Source: Candidatus Stramentimicrobium fermentans (GTDB lineage: Bacteria; Atribacterota; Phoenicimicrobiia; Phoenicimicrobiales; Stramentimicrobiaceae). From it: 64,000 bases of DNA. Made by a program: the position numbers and the translations under genes. Positions 28,143 to 37,230 of this stretch are shown here, piece by piece (positions within the stretch are counted from its first letter, which is position 1; each line of letters starts with the position of its first letter). The notes beneath the pieces are model-generated. The model saw only the letters and a list, made by a program, of their open reading frames with translations, did not search any database and had not been told where the DNA came from. The stretch is taken from positions 65,820 through 129,819 of the forward strand of contig JAAYOB010000007.1 in the NCBI GenBank assembly GCA_012520575.1, in the 5' to 3' direction.

Positions 28143-29621
28143 TTAATTTGGAATTGGATTAAATGATAAATTTGGCCGGATTTTATTAACTTCTTCTAAG
28201 GCAACCTCTAAATTATAAGCTGCTCTCAATATCTTTTCCTCTTCAAATACACGTCCTATAATCTGCAGTCCTATTGGTAAATTATCATTTTTACTAAAAC
28301 CACAATTAAGGGATAAGCTGGGTAACCCCGCCAGATTGCCAGGCACTGTATAGGCATCTGCTAATAATGTATCTTTTTTCCCAGCCCCTATCTTAAAGGG
28401 AAGTATGGGAGAGGTAGGACCAACCAATAGGTCGAATTTTTTAAAAGCATGGTCAAAATCCTCCTTGATGAGGGCTCTTACCTTTTGTGCCTTTAAATAA
28501 TAGTCCTCATAATTTCCCTCGCTCAAGATATAGGTACCCATAATGATTCTTTGAAGTACCTCAGTACCAAATCCCTTGCCTCTGGTCTTTAAGTACATAT
28601 CTTCCAGGTCATCATTGTTATCTATTCTTAAGCCATACTGCACCCCATCAAATCTAGCCAGACTGGAACTTGCTTCAGCAAAGGCAATTAAACGATAGGT
28701 AGGTACGGCATATTCTAAATGGTGCAAAGAAGTCTCCTCAACTTTCCCCCCCAAATTTGAAATCTTTTCAATGGCACCTTTTACCCTTTCTCTTACTCGG
28801 CAATCTACCTCTGAACTAAAAAATTCACATGGAATGCCGAACTTTAAATCATTGATACCCTCCCGACAGGACAATAAGAAATTGGGAACAGTAACCTCAG
28901 AGGATGTGGAATCATGGGAATCATAACCACAAATTATATTCATCAATTGAGCTCCGTCTTTAATGCTCTTACTTAGAATCCCAACATGGTCTAAGGAGGA
29001 GGCATAGGAAATTACTCCATAACGAGATATTCGGCCATAGGTTGGTTTAATGCCGCAAATACCGCAAAAAGAAGCCGGTAATCTAACTGAACCACCTGTA
29101 TCGGTTCCCAAGGCAATTAAGGTCTCGTCTGCTGCCACAGCAGCTCCTGAACCACCGCTGGAACCGCCAGGTACACGGGTAATATCCCAAGGATTGAAAG
29201 TAGCATGAAAAGCAGAATTTTCAGTAGAAGCCCCCATAGCAAATTCATCAAGATTGGTTTTGCCAATGATAATTCCGCCAGCCTCTTTTATCTTTTTAAC
29301 TATGGTAGCGTCATAGGGTGGAATAAATCCTTTTAAAATCCGAGAAGCACAGGTAGTCTCTATGCCTTGTGTACACACATTGTCCTTTATAGCTATAGGC
29401 AACCCTGCCAGAGGCGGTATTCTCTGACCCTCTTTTATTCTCCGGTCCATTTCTCTGGCCTCTGATAAAGCCCCTTCTTTATTCAGATATAAATAGGCCT
29501 TTACTGTCGGTTCAACCTTATCAATCTGGGAAAAAATGTCTTTCACTACCTGCTCTACACTAATCTTCCTCTCTTTTACCATCTCTAAATAATCAACAAC
29601 TTTTAATTCATTTAGTGGCAA
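28143..29621 (-). CDS. gatA: Asp/Glu-tRNA amidotransferase subunit A
   Basis: 492 residues of the amidase-signature family; GatA hydrolyses glutamine to feed ammonia to GatB. The catalytic triad Ser-cisSer-Lys is visible: the Lys in P-I-A-I-K-D-N (about 79) and the serines in the G-G-S-S-G-G-S-G-A-A stretch (about 152-175). It starts at ATG 29621, 51 bases downstream of gatC. Confidence 0.97.
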   Translation of the reverse strand: MPLNELKVVDYLEMVKERKISVEQVVKDIFSQIDKVEPTVKAYLYLNKEGALSEAREMDRRIKEGQRIPPLAGLPIAIKDNVCTQGIETTCASRILKGFIPPYDATIVKKIKEAGGIIIGKTNLDEFAMGASTENSAFHATFNPWDITRVPGGSSGGSGAAVAADETLIALGTDTGGSVRLPASFCGICGIKPTYGRISRYGVISYASSLDHVGILSKSIKDGAQLMNIICGYDSHDSTSSEVTVPNFLLSCREGINDLKFGIPCEFFSSEVDCRVRERVKGAIEKISNLGGKVEETSLHHLEYAVPTYRLIAFAEASSSLARFDGVQYGLRIDNNDDLEDMYLKTRGKGFGTEVLQRIIMGTYILSEGNYEDYYLKAQKVRALIKEDFDHAFKKFDLLVGPTSPILPFKIGAGKKDTLLADAYTVPGNLAGLPSLSLNCGFSKNDNLPIGLQIIGRVFEEEKILRAAYNLEVALEEVNKIRPNLSFNPIPN

Positions 29622-29672
29622 GCCTGCATCCCCCCTGCTCTAGTAAAAATCAAATTATTTATTTCTAATTCT

Positions 29673-29966
29673 TTAAAGTATTCTCGGAACTTGAATATAG
29701 CCGCTTTCTCTGTATTTGGTCATAGCTAGAACTGTACTCTGGGAAAGAGAGGGTTTTACAATATCCTCATTAAAGCGTTCCCCGTGATTAGTATTATTAG
29801 TATCTACCCCTATCTTACCTACTTCTAATTCTCTAAACTTAGAATAGCTGGAAAGGAAATTATTTATTTCTCTATAGAATATCTCTTTTTGTCCCTCATC
29901 TAACCCTAGTTTCGCTAATTTTGATACCGTTTCTAATTCTCTTTTAGAAATTATTTCTTTAACCAT
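29673..29966 (-). CDS. gatC: Asp/Glu-tRNA amidotransferase subunit C
   Basis: 97 residues, the small belt subunit that holds GatA and GatB together. The N-terminal two-helix part (V-S-K-L-A-K-L-G-L) and a C-terminal R-E-S-G-Y-I-Q-V-P-R-I-L tail match GatC. It starts at ATG 29966 with AGGAGTGAGG just upstream, 25 bases after ligA. Confidence 0.93.
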   Translation of the reverse strand: MVKEIISKRELETVSKLAKLGLDEGQKEIFYREINNFLSSYSKFRELEVGKIGVDTNNTNHGERFNEDIVKPSLSQSTVLAMTKYRESGYIQVPRIL

Positions 29967-29991
29967 AAAAAGTCCTCACTCCTATCCTGAA

Positions 29992-32004
29992 TCAGAGCTG
30001 TAACATTTTTTTAAAATCTTCTTCTTCAATGATTTTTATATTTAAGTCTTTTGCCTTTTGGTATTTTGAACCGGGTTCTTTACCTAATAGTAAAAAATCG
30101 GTTTTTTTAGTAACGCTGCCTGTTACACGGCCACCCAATCTTTCAATTAAATCTCTAGCTTCTTCTCTGGTAAAGTGCTCTAGGGCTCCGGTTAAAACAA
30201 ATTGAGTACCCTCTAAATATTTTTTTTGTGCAACCGGCTTCTCCTGCGAAAAATTCACCCCGGCTTTCTGTAATCTTTCAATTAGATCTCTGTTCTCTCT
30301 TTGCTGGAAAAATAAAACAATGCTGTCTGCCATAGTGGGCCCTATACCATCTATTTGCATTAAATCTTCTCTGCTAAAGCTTTCCAAATCGCAGAGATTA
30401 TTAATTCTTTCTGCCAGCAATTGAGAAGCATATATCCCTATATGACGAATACCTAGAGCAAAAATTAAATTAGCCAGTGGCCTATTTTTGCTATCCTTAA
30501 TGGCTTCAATAATATTATTAGAGGATTTTTCAGCCATTCTTTCTAACTTAAGCAGGTCTTCCTTCTTTAAATAATATAAATCAGCAAAATCTCTGATTAT
30601 CTTTTTGTCTACCAACTGATTAATAAGGGCGGGACCCAGACCCTCCACATCCATTGCGCTACGTGAAACAAAATGCCTAATAGCCTCCTTAACCTGGGCC
30701 GGACAAGAAACATTATTGCAACGGGAAACAACTTCGCCATCTATCTTTACTACCTGTGAGCCACATACGGTACACTTGGTAGGCATCTGAAATATTTTTT
30801 CTTTTCCGGTCCTCTTCTCTTTCACTACCCGTACAATTTCGGGTATTATTCCACCGGCTTTCTGTACTAGTACAGTATCACCGATACGCACATCTTTCCT
30901 TTTTATTTCATCCTCATTGTGCAGCGTAGCCCTCTGTACTCTGGAACCGGAGATAAAGACCGGGTCCAAGATTGCCACCGGCGTTAAAGCGCCTATACGC
31001 CCTACGCCAACTATAATATCTAAAACTGTAGTAGTCATCTGCTCAGCCGGAAATTTATAGGCAATTGCCCATCTGGGGGTCTTGGTGGTTGAGCCCAGTT
31101 TTCTTCTTAAATCCAATTGATTAACTTTAATAACCATCCCATCAACGTCATAGTTTAATTCATTTTTCTTATTCTGCCAGTGTTTACAATAATCAATAGC
31201 CTCTTCAATAGTGGAGCAGAGCTTGACATTGGAGTTAACCCTGAAACCCGCCTCTTTCAGAAAACTGAGCAGCTCCATATGAGTGGAAAAATCATCTATT
31301 TTACTACCGACGGCTTGATAAATAAAAGTATCCAATTTTCTACTCGCGGTAATAGTTGAATCAAGCTGACGAACAGAGCCAGCCGAGGCATTTCTCGGGT
31401 TAGCAAATATATTCTCATTATTCTTAGCACGTTCTGCATTAAGTTTTTTGAAACTCTCCCTGTTCATGTAAACTTCCCCATACACCTCAAGTACATCCAT
31501 TTCTGAGTACTCTCTTAATTTAAGGGGTATACTTTTGACAGTTCTTAAGTTTTGGGTTACATCTTCCCCTAAAACACCATCTCCTCTGGTCGCACCCCGA
31601 GAAAGAAGACCGTTTTCATACAACAGAGCTATGGCTAATCCATCAATTTTCAATTCTACAACATAGTCATAATATTCCCGGGGGTGATTTTTCTTGATGC
31701 GCCGGTCGAAATCTATCAATTCTTTTTCCAAAAAAGCATTGGCCAGACTGAGCATAGGCACCATATGCCTGGCAGTCGTAAATTGCGCTAAGGGCTTAGC
31801 CCCTACTCTTTGTGTAGGAGAGTCGGCAGTGATGTATTCCGGAAAATCCTTCTCTAATCGAGTTAACTGTCTCATCAATTCATCATATTCCCGGTCTGAT
31901 AGAATAGGCTGATCAAGCACATAATAATAATAATTGTGCTTGTTAATCTCTTCCTGTAAACTTTCTATTTCTTTTTTTATTGCCACATTATTTTTTTGGG
32001 GCAT
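29992..32004 (-). CDS. ligA: NAD-dependent DNA ligase
   Basis: 670 residues, usual length. It seals nicks in replication and repair using NAD. The adenylated lysine lies in V-E-L-K-I-D-G (about 120); the NAD-binding Ia domain, OB-fold (R-V-G-A-L-T-P-V region), four-Cys zinc finger (C-T-V-C ... C-N-N-V-S-C), helix-hairpin-helix repeats (about 480-580) and a BRCT domain (about 595-670) follow in order. It begins the ligA-gatC-gatA-gatB-rubredoxin-flavodiiron run. A possible -10 TATAAT lies at 32050-32055 upstream on the minus strand, without a good -35. Confidence 0.97.
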   Translation of the reverse strand: MPQKNNVAIKKEIESLQEEINKHNYYYYVLDQPILSDREYDELMRQLTRLEKDFPEYITADSPTQRVGAKPLAQFTTARHMVPMLSLANAFLEKELIDFDRRIKKNHPREYYDYVVELKIDGLAIALLYENGLLSRGATRGDGVLGEDVTQNLRTVKSIPLKLREYSEMDVLEVYGEVYMNRESFKKLNAERAKNNENIFANPRNASAGSVRQLDSTITASRKLDTFIYQAVGSKIDDFSTHMELLSFLKEAGFRVNSNVKLCSTIEEAIDYCKHWQNKKNELNYDVDGMVIKVNQLDLRRKLGSTTKTPRWAIAYKFPAEQMTTTVLDIIVGVGRIGALTPVAILDPVFISGSRVQRATLHNEDEIKRKDVRIGDTVLVQKAGGIIPEIVRVVKEKRTGKEKIFQMPTKCTVCGSQVVKIDGEVVSRCNNVSCPAQVKEAIRHFVSRSAMDVEGLGPALINQLVDKKIIRDFADLYYLKKEDLLKLERMAEKSSNNIIEAIKDSKNRPLANLIFALGIRHIGIYASQLLAERINNLCDLESFSREDLMQIDGIGPTMADSIVLFFQQRENRDLIERLQKAGVNFSQEKPVAQKKYLEGTQFVLTGALEHFTREEARDLIERLGGRVTGSVTKKTDFLLLGKEPGSKYQKAKDLNIKIIEEEDFKKMLQL

Positions 32005-32212
32005 ACACTCTCTCTATTTTTCTATCTTATCAAGCTACCTAGTATGTATATTATAATATGTTGACATAATTTTGGAAATATTGGTATGGAAATTAAAAAG
32101 CAAAATAACTAAAACAAATTTTAGAAGATACCATGGTTATAGTATATACCAAAACTAACTAAAAGCTCAATAAAAATATCCTTATTTGATAGGCTATGGC
32201 AATTTTTACTAT

Positions 32213-32241
32213 TTGACAAAAAAGTTGCTTACAATTATATT
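32213..32241 (+). promoter_or_regulatory. Promoter of the SurA-like foldase gene
   Basis: TTGACA (32213-32218), 17-base spacer, TATATT (32236-32241), 44 bases before the ATG. The remaining part of this 280-base gap between ligA and the foldase gene holds nothing else that I recognise. Confidence 0.75.
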
Positions 32242-32285
32242 AATAATCGATATTCAAAATATTCTGAAGGAGAACAATAATTATT

Positions 32286-33416
32286 ATGCAATTTATTAGG
32301 AATAATATGAAGCCGGTGTTACTGGCAATAGTTATCGTTTTTATAGCTTCAATTTTCTACGGATTTGGCCAGCACAGGAGATCTACCGGCAACCAAATAC
32401 AACATGCCGGGAATATTATAGCTGAGGTGAATGGCAACGCTATTACCTATCAACAATGGTACAATGCCTATATGGGGCTCATATCTCGCTATGACAGTCA
32501 AACACTTTCTTCTATCGGCGATGAACTATTAGCTAATCTTAAAAATAATGTTACCGAGCAATTGATAAATACCACACTTCTACATCAATTTGCCGAAAAA
32601 CAGAATATAAGCGTTTCTTCTGATGATGTAAATGAGGAGATTGAGCGGATTAAAGCTAATTTTGATTCAGAACAGGAATTCAATGATGCCTTGAAAAGGA
32701 ACAATCTGACTTTGAACCAATTAAGAGAAAGCTTGAAAAGCCAGATAAAAGTAGATAAGGCAATTCAAAATGAATATGATAAAATTGATACCTCCGATGA
32801 AGAGCTCGCACAGTATTATGAAGAGAACAGGAGCTACTTTTTCCAACCAGAAAAAAGAAAGATAAGCCATATCCTGGTAGAAGATCAGGAAGAAGCAGAG
32901 TTGCTTCGCAGCCAATTAAATGAAGGCCTTCTTAATTTTGAACAGACTGCTAAAGATAAATCAACCTGCCCTTCTGCTGAGCAAGGCGGTGATTTAGGTT
33001 ATATCATGCGTGGACAGATGGTCTCTGAATTCGAAGAGGTTGCCTTTTCTTTAGAAGTTAATGAATTGAGTAACGTGGTAAAGACCGAATATGGCTACCA
33101 CATCCTGCAATGTTATGATATTCAGGAAGAGAAACAGCTTAGTCTGGAGGAGGCAGAAGATAATATTAAAAACATTTTGACCAACCAAAAACAGAATGAA
33201 GCAATTCAAACACTCTTAACTCAATTAAGAGAAGAGGCTGATATAAAAGTAATTTATGATTTTACTTCCGAATTAGAGCCAAAAGAAGAGACCAAAGATA
33301 TCGACCAGACTGAGGAGATTGGGATAGTCTCCGATGGTGAAGAAGAAGCCGTTCCCGAAGAAGATATTTTAGATAGCAGTATTATGGAAGAGGCTATCGA
33401 AAAAAACACAGAGTAA
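32286..33416 (+). CDS. SurA/PpiC-like peptidyl-prolyl isomerase, membrane-anchored
   Basis: 376 residues. A single hydrophobic segment (about 11-28) anchors or exports the protein. Residues about 40-160 resemble the SurA N-terminal chaperone domain, and about 185-285 are a parvulin rotamase domain (I-S-H-I-L-V ... G-G-D-L-G-Y ... V-K-T-E-Y-G-Y-H-I-L). The last 60 residues are an acidic, probably disordered tail. It should help fold exported proteins outside the cytoplasm. It has its own promoter and a strong terminator, so it is monocistronic. The ATG at 32286 follows GAAGGAGAAC by about 8 bases. Confidence 0.9.
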   Translation: MQFIRNNMKPVLLAIVIVFIASIFYGFGQHRRSTGNQIQHAGNIIAEVNGNAITYQQWYNAYMGLISRYDSQTLSSIGDELLANLKNNVTEQLINTTLLHQFAEKQNISVSSDDVNEEIERIKANFDSEQEFNDALKRNNLTLNQLRESLKSQIKVDKAIQNEYDKIDTSDEELAQYYEENRSYFFQPEKRKISHILVEDQEEAELLRSQLNEGLLNFEQTAKDKSTCPSAEQGGDLGYIMRGQMVSEFEEVAFSLEVNELSNVVKTEYGYHILQCYDIQEEKQLSLEEAEDNIKNILTNQKQNEAIQTLLTQLREEADIKVIYDFTSELEPKEETKDIDQTEEIGIVSDGEEEAVPEEDILDSSIMEEAIEKNTE

Positions 33417-33443
33417 ATATCTGTCAATTCTATTAAATCTAAA

Positions 33444-33479
33444 AAGCCCTCGGGCGATATTTCTTTTGCCCGAGGGCTT
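33444..33479. terminator. Strong bidirectional terminator
   Basis: A perfect 12-bp stem, AAGCCCTCGGGC with GCCCGAGGGCTT, with a 12-base loop. T-rich tails lie on both sides (ATCTTT on plus; TTTTT on minus). It separates the convergent foldase and VanW genes. Confidence 0.93.
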
Positions 33480-33510
33480 ATCTTTCATTATTAGCTTTGG
33501 GTAAAATCTT

Positions 33511-34899
33511 TCAATCTACTATTACCTTCTGAGGGACGCTATTATAGCGATCTTCAGAAATAAATTCTCTTCTTTCTCCGTTATAATCTTTGATAAAACG
33601 ATAAACTCTAACGGTGTATCCCGGAATTCCCTCCTGCAGAACATTACTATCAACCCCGGTTTTAGTTAGCTCTCCTCGCTTAATTTCTATCACATCACAA
33701 TCATAGGTCTTTAAATCCTCAGTAATAATTCTGATATCCTGTTCCGGTTTTTCAGCTCCCCAAATAGTAACTGTTAAATAATCAGATTTGAGTTCGCTGA
33801 ATATGACAATGGGGTGACCTAAAGAATTGGTAAATTTTAGGTCTTTATAGCCGTAAAATACTGCCGCATCCCTCCCCTGCGGCACATAATTGGTAGCCTC
33901 TCCATAAATAGAATGATTATACCTCTCTGTAATAGGTAGATTTGCCAGCAAAGCAGCATTATAGAGAGTTGTAGATACCTGACAAACCCCTCCTCCATAA
34001 CCAATTACAAACTGTCCATTAGCTATTATAGTACTTTCTCTATAACCATCCTCCTTCTCAGCCGGACCAATTAATTTATTAAAGGAGAAGGCTTCACCCG
34101 ATCTTAATATGACACCGTTAAGCTCATTAGCTGCCTTCTCAATATTATAGAGGGAATTTTCTTGCTTGCCCCGCAAAGAAGTTTCATAACTGCTTATGGG
34201 CTCTAAAATTCCAAGGTCAGCCAATACCTCTTCTGTTGATAGCTCATATTCCTGATAAAGCACCGGTAAATCGAAATTATTTGGAATATTTGGTTGAACG
34301 GATTTAATCATACTATCTTCTATATTTTTTATTAATTGTTCTCGTTCAATGACTATACCCATCCGTGCCGGAATTATTTTATTGACAGCAAGAGAGGCAT
34401 TACGGGGAGACCTTTCTATTTCTTCCTGCAGTTGTTGATAAAAAGATCTAAAACTATTAGTTTCCAACTTTAAAAAATTAGGGAGTTTATAATTATTCCT
34501 GGTTAAATATATTCTTTCTCTTGCCTTAAATAGGAGAGAGCCTCTACGACCGATAGAATAAGCATTGTTAATTAACCCTTCTAAATCAATTGTTGCCCCT
34601 AAGGTGTCCTGAGGAACAATACTGATCTTCCTTCTTTCATAATTGATTATTAGCGGATGGCTAAGGATTTCTAATGCAACCGGCTGCAGTCTTTGATAAG
34701 CCTCATTACGGGTTAATCCGCCGATTCTGTGCTGCAATGCTATTACATTAGGATAGATTTTCCCCCTATTCATTAATGAATCTATAGCAAAAAGAAGTAG
34801 AAATAATAAAATAAGAGCTGTAAAAATAATAAATATCTTACTAATAATCTTACTGCCTTGACTTACTTTCTGCTTACTATATTTGCGGTAACTATACAA
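33511..34899 (-). CDS. VanW-family protein with N-terminal membrane anchor
   Basis: 462 residues. One transmembrane helix (about 20-45) is followed by a region resembling the putative peptidoglycan-binding PG_binding_4 domain (about 65-200). The VanW core (about 240-380) contains G-E-x-F-S-F-N, G-G-G-V-C-Q-V-S-T-T-L-Y and N-H-S. A short beta tail (about 395-455) may be G5-like. VanW proteins are common in Gram-positive and related bacteria and associate with the cell wall; their precise activity is not established. It faces tRNA-Gly and has no partner on its strand. Confidence 0.9.
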   Translation of the reverse strand: MYSYRKYSKQKVSQGSKIISKIFIIFTALILLFLLLFAIDSLMNRGKIYPNVIALQHRIGGLTRNEAYQRLQPVALEILSHPLIINYERRKISIVPQDTLGATIDLEGLINNAYSIGRRGSLLFKARERIYLTRNNYKLPNFLKLETNSFRSFYQQLQEEIERSPRNASLAVNKIIPARMGIVIEREQLIKNIEDSMIKSVQPNIPNNFDLPVLYQEYELSTEEVLADLGILEPISSYETSLRGKQENSLYNIEKAANELNGVILRSGEAFSFNKLIGPAEKEDGYRESTIIANGQFVIGYGGGVCQVSTTLYNAALLANLPITERYNHSIYGEATNYVPQGRDAAVFYGYKDLKFTNSLGHPIVIFSELKSDYLTVTIWGAEKPEQDIRIITEDLKTYDCDVIEIKRGELTKTGVDSNVLQEGIPGYTVRVYRFIKDYNGERREFISEDRYNSVPQKVIVD

Positions 34900-34959
34900 C
34901 AGCCTCTCCCTTTTGATTCTACTCTGAAAATTAGTAAGGTTTAATATTTAAAAATCTGA

Positions 34960-34988
34960 TTGAAAAAAAGAGAAATTCCTTATATAAT
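34960..34988 (+). promoter_or_regulatory. Promoter of tRNA-Gly
   Basis: TTGAAA (34960-34965), 17-base spacer, TATAAT (34983-34988), 39 bases before the tRNA 5' end. Confidence 0.7.
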
Positions 34989-35027
34989 ATTACAGGTCGT
35001 CTTTTATGTTCTTCTCTTTTAGATTAA

Positions 35028-35100
35028 GCGGGAATAGCTCAGTAGGCAGAGCGTTGGCTTCCCAAGCCGAAGGCCGCGGGTTCAAACCCCGTTTCCCGCT
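35028..35100 (+). tRNA. tRNA-Gly (anticodon CCC)
   Basis: 73 bases; acceptor arms GCGGGAA/TTCCCGC, anticodon stem TTGGC/GCCGA around TTCCCAA (anticodon CCC, reads GGG), and GGGTTCAAACCCC in the T arm. CCA is not encoded. A run of T follows directly and may end transcription. Confidence 0.95.
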
Positions 35101-35143
35101 CTTTTTTATAAGTTTCCTACTGTAATTTATAGAATGAAGTGTA

Positions 35144-35362
35144 TTATGAAGATCCGAATAGTTTCAAGATTATATCTTCACCCTGTAACATCAAAAATAT
35201 CAGATAAGCCAGCATAGCCAGCAAGAATCCCAAAAGCATTCTTCCTAAAAAAATAGGTGTCCTGTATTTTGGATTACCTGCTCTCATCATTCTGACAATA
35301 ACCTGAGCCAGAAGAAGAATTATAAAAAAAATAACAAGGAGTAAAATAATCTGGTCATTCAT
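35144..35362 (-). CDS. Small two-helix membrane protein of unknown function
   Basis: 72 residues: a hydrophobic segment (about 4-24), a basic loop with R-M-M-R-A-G-N-P-K-Y-R, a second hydrophobic segment (about 40-61) and a short polar end. The positive loop suggests it stays on the cytoplasmic side. No family recognised. There is no good ribosome site before the ATG at 35362, so I rate it as probable only. It lies downstream of the FAD-oxidoreductase remnant, on the same strand. Confidence 0.5.
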   Translation of the reverse strand: MNDQIILLLVIFFIILLLAQVIVRMMRAGNPKYRTPIFLGRMLLGFLLAMLAYLIFLMLQGEDIILKLFGSS

Positions 35363-35421
35363 ATTGCTTTATGCATCTTCTTAATTCTGTACTGTCTTTA
35401 TCCATTATTTTTAAAATACCC

Positions 35422-35685
35422 TTAACAGTTTTTTACCGTTCTTTTATCGATTTCACGGACAGTTATTACACCAGAAACAAAAAATCAAATAAGACCTCTG
35501 GTAATTCCAGCTTCATCACCGATAGCAAAGAGATTTTCAATTCTGGTTTCCAACTGTAGCGATAGACCTAATCTCGCCGAGTAAAATTTGACCCCTGCCC
35601 TGTAGGGTAAGGTTTGTTCACTGTAATGTCGGAAATAATTCTATCTAAAGCTTTCAACATCTCTAAAATATCGCTGAAAATTCAA
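35422..35685 (-). pseudogene. Remnant of an NAD(FAD)-dependent oxidoreductase (C-terminal part)
   Basis: Translated on the minus strand, one frame gives D-I-L-E-M-L-K-A-L-D-R-I-I-S-D and runs to Y-P-T-G-Q-G. The next frame continues with G-V-K-F-Y-S-A-R-L and N-L-F-A-I-G-D-E-A-G-I-T-R-G-L-I, then a TGA (35485-35487), after which F-V-S-G-V-I-T-V-R-E-I still matches. This is the tail of a large FAD-dependent dehydrogenase family whose C-terminus reads like N-L-Y-x-x-G-D-G-A-G-I-T-R-G-L. It has at least one frameshift and one stop and lacks its N-terminal two-thirds. I see no clear homology from 35690 to 35801. Confidence 0.75.
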
Positions 35686-35801
35686 CAGGATTAAACAATA
35701 TCCCTATCGTTAACTTAAAATAAGACCGGGTAATTTATTACACTTTATTAAAAAAGAAGTTTACCCTTACCTTAAACATCGGATACTTCGATACCATAAG
35801 A

Positions 35802-37019
35802 TTAGTCTGCCAATTTGGAGATAATTATATCTTTTAATTCTTCCAATGTACTTGCAGCAACATTAAAATTGTGTTTCTCTAAAATGCCCGTATATTTTAT
35901 GCCGGCACCGGTTATTATAGCGACACAGCGAGATTCTTTATTAATAACTCCCTCTGCTTTTAATTTTTGCAGGGCGGCAATAGATACAGACGCTGCTGGC
36001 TGAGCAAATATTCCCTCTCTCGCCAGCATAAGCTGTCCCGATAATGCCTCCTCATCTGAAACAGTAGTTACTATGCCCCTAAATTTCCTTAATAGTCTTA
36101 ACAGTGCCTTGCCGCTAGGCGGAAAAGGATTGGCAATAGCATTATCTATAGCTACCGGGTTTTTTATAGTAGATACACTATCTTCTTTATTAATCCAGGC
36201 TTGATAAATAGGAGCACATCCGGCCAATTGGATACAGATAAATTGGGGCAATTTTGTGATCAGCCCTTTTTCGTAAAATTCTAAGAATCCCTTTATAATA
36301 CCACGCCCATTACCTCCGGAACTGGTGGGAATAAGTATATAGTCCGGTACCTTATAGTCTAATTGCTCACAGATTTCAAAGGCGATACTCTTAGAGCCTT
36401 CTACTCGGAAAGGCACATCTGAACTCAGAAAATAGATACCCAGCTCTCGACCAATTTTTAAACTGTCATAGTATATCTGACCATAATCGCCACTAACTTT
36501 AATCAAAATAGGGTGATAAATTAAGATGGGGCCAATCTTTTCTGAAGGTATGTCGGCACTGACCAGAATAATGGTCTTCAGCCCGGCACGAGCGCCGTAG
36601 GCCGCTACAGAAACGGCCATATTTCCACTGGAAAGAGTTCCAATAGTATCACATCCCAAGCTAAGTGCATGCTGTACACCAACATAGGTACCTCTGTCTT
36701 TAAAGGACCAGGTCGGATTAACGGTCTCATTCTTGAGATATATATTATCTATTTCTAATAGTTGGGAAAGCTTATCAGCCTTGATTAAGGGAGTAAATCC
36801 CTCCTTTAAAGAAAGTTTTTGCTCAATTTCAGAAAAAGGATAGAAATGGGCATAATGCTCTAAAATATTTCTGGAAAAGAGTGCTTTATCTGTAATAAAT
36901 TTTTTTGTGGAGACAAATCTGACTTCTAACGGTTCAAAGCAGTTATCACAGCGCGGAAAAATCCTATCCAGAGGATACTCTTTTTGACACCCGGTACAAA
37001 TTAAGTAATTACTACTCAA
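35802..37019 (-). CDS. thrC: Threonine synthase-like PLP-dependent enzyme
   Basis: 405 residues of fold-type II PLP enzymes. The N-terminus carries two CxxC pairs (C-T-G-C, C-D-N-C), a small zinc-like knuckle seen in many threonine synthases. The PLP lysine is in T-W-S-F-K-D-R-G-T (about 107), and the glycine-rich phosphate loop reads T-S-S-G-G-N-G-R-G. It would convert O-phosphohomoserine to threonine. Other members of the family (cysteate or diaminopropionate enzymes) are less likely given this N-terminus. No threonine-pathway neighbour is present. It follows tRNA-Pro on the same strand by 32 bases. Confidence 0.85.
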   Translation of the reverse strand: MSSNYLICTGCQKEYPLDRIFPRCDNCFEPLEVRFVSTKKFITDKALFSRNILEHYAHFYPFSEIEQKLSLKEGFTPLIKADKLSQLLEIDNIYLKNETVNPTWSFKDRGTYVGVQHALSLGCDTIGTLSSGNMAVSVAAYGARAGLKTIILVSADIPSEKIGPILIYHPILIKVSGDYGQIYYDSLKIGRELGIYFLSSDVPFRVEGSKSIAFEICEQLDYKVPDYILIPTSSGGNGRGIIKGFLEFYEKGLITKLPQFICIQLAGCAPIYQAWINKEDSVSTIKNPVAIDNAIANPFPPSGKALLRLLRKFRGIVTTVSDEEALSGQLMLAREGIFAQPAASVSIAALQKLKAEGVINKESRCVAIITGAGIKYTGILEKHNFNVAASTLEELKDIIISKLAD

Positions 37020-37051
37020 AGTTACTCACCCAAATTAATAATGAGCTCTGG

Positions 37052-37126
37052 TCGGGGCGAGAGGACTCGAACCTCCGACCCCCTGAACCCCATTCAGGTG
37101 CGCTGGCCAAACTGCGCTACGCCCCG
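37052..37126 (-). tRNA. tRNA-Pro (anticodon GGG)
   Basis: 75 bases. Acceptor arms CGGGGCG/CGCCCCG, anticodon stem CCTGA/TCAGG around ATGGGGT (anticodon GGG, reads CCC), and T arm GGTTCGAGTCC. The 3' discriminator is A and CCA is not encoded. Confidence 0.95.
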
Positions 37127-37145
37127 ACTAAACTTTTACGAATAC

Positions 37146-37174
37146 ATTATACAGCAGCTTCCCTTCCCTCGCAA
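37146..37174 (-). promoter_or_regulatory. Promoter of tRNA-Pro
   Basis: On the minus strand TTGCGA (37169-37174), 17-base spacer, TATAAT (37146-37151), 19 bases before the tRNA 5' end. It may also serve the threonine synthase gene downstream. Confidence 0.7.
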
Positions 37175-37230
37175 CTAAACAAATAAAAAATATGATCGAT
37201 TTGTGCTTTATTTAAACCTTTTTAATACTG

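Noticed and set aside
32061-32102. Second promoter (TTGACA-18-TATGGA) before the foldase gene
   Set aside because: The -10 is poor and the spacing long; the TTGACA-17-TATATT site nearer the gene is much better.
35371-35559. 62-codon plus-strand frame behind the small membrane protein
   Set aside because: The same bases give recognisable flavoenzyme residues on the minus strand, so this frame is a shadow of the pseudogene.
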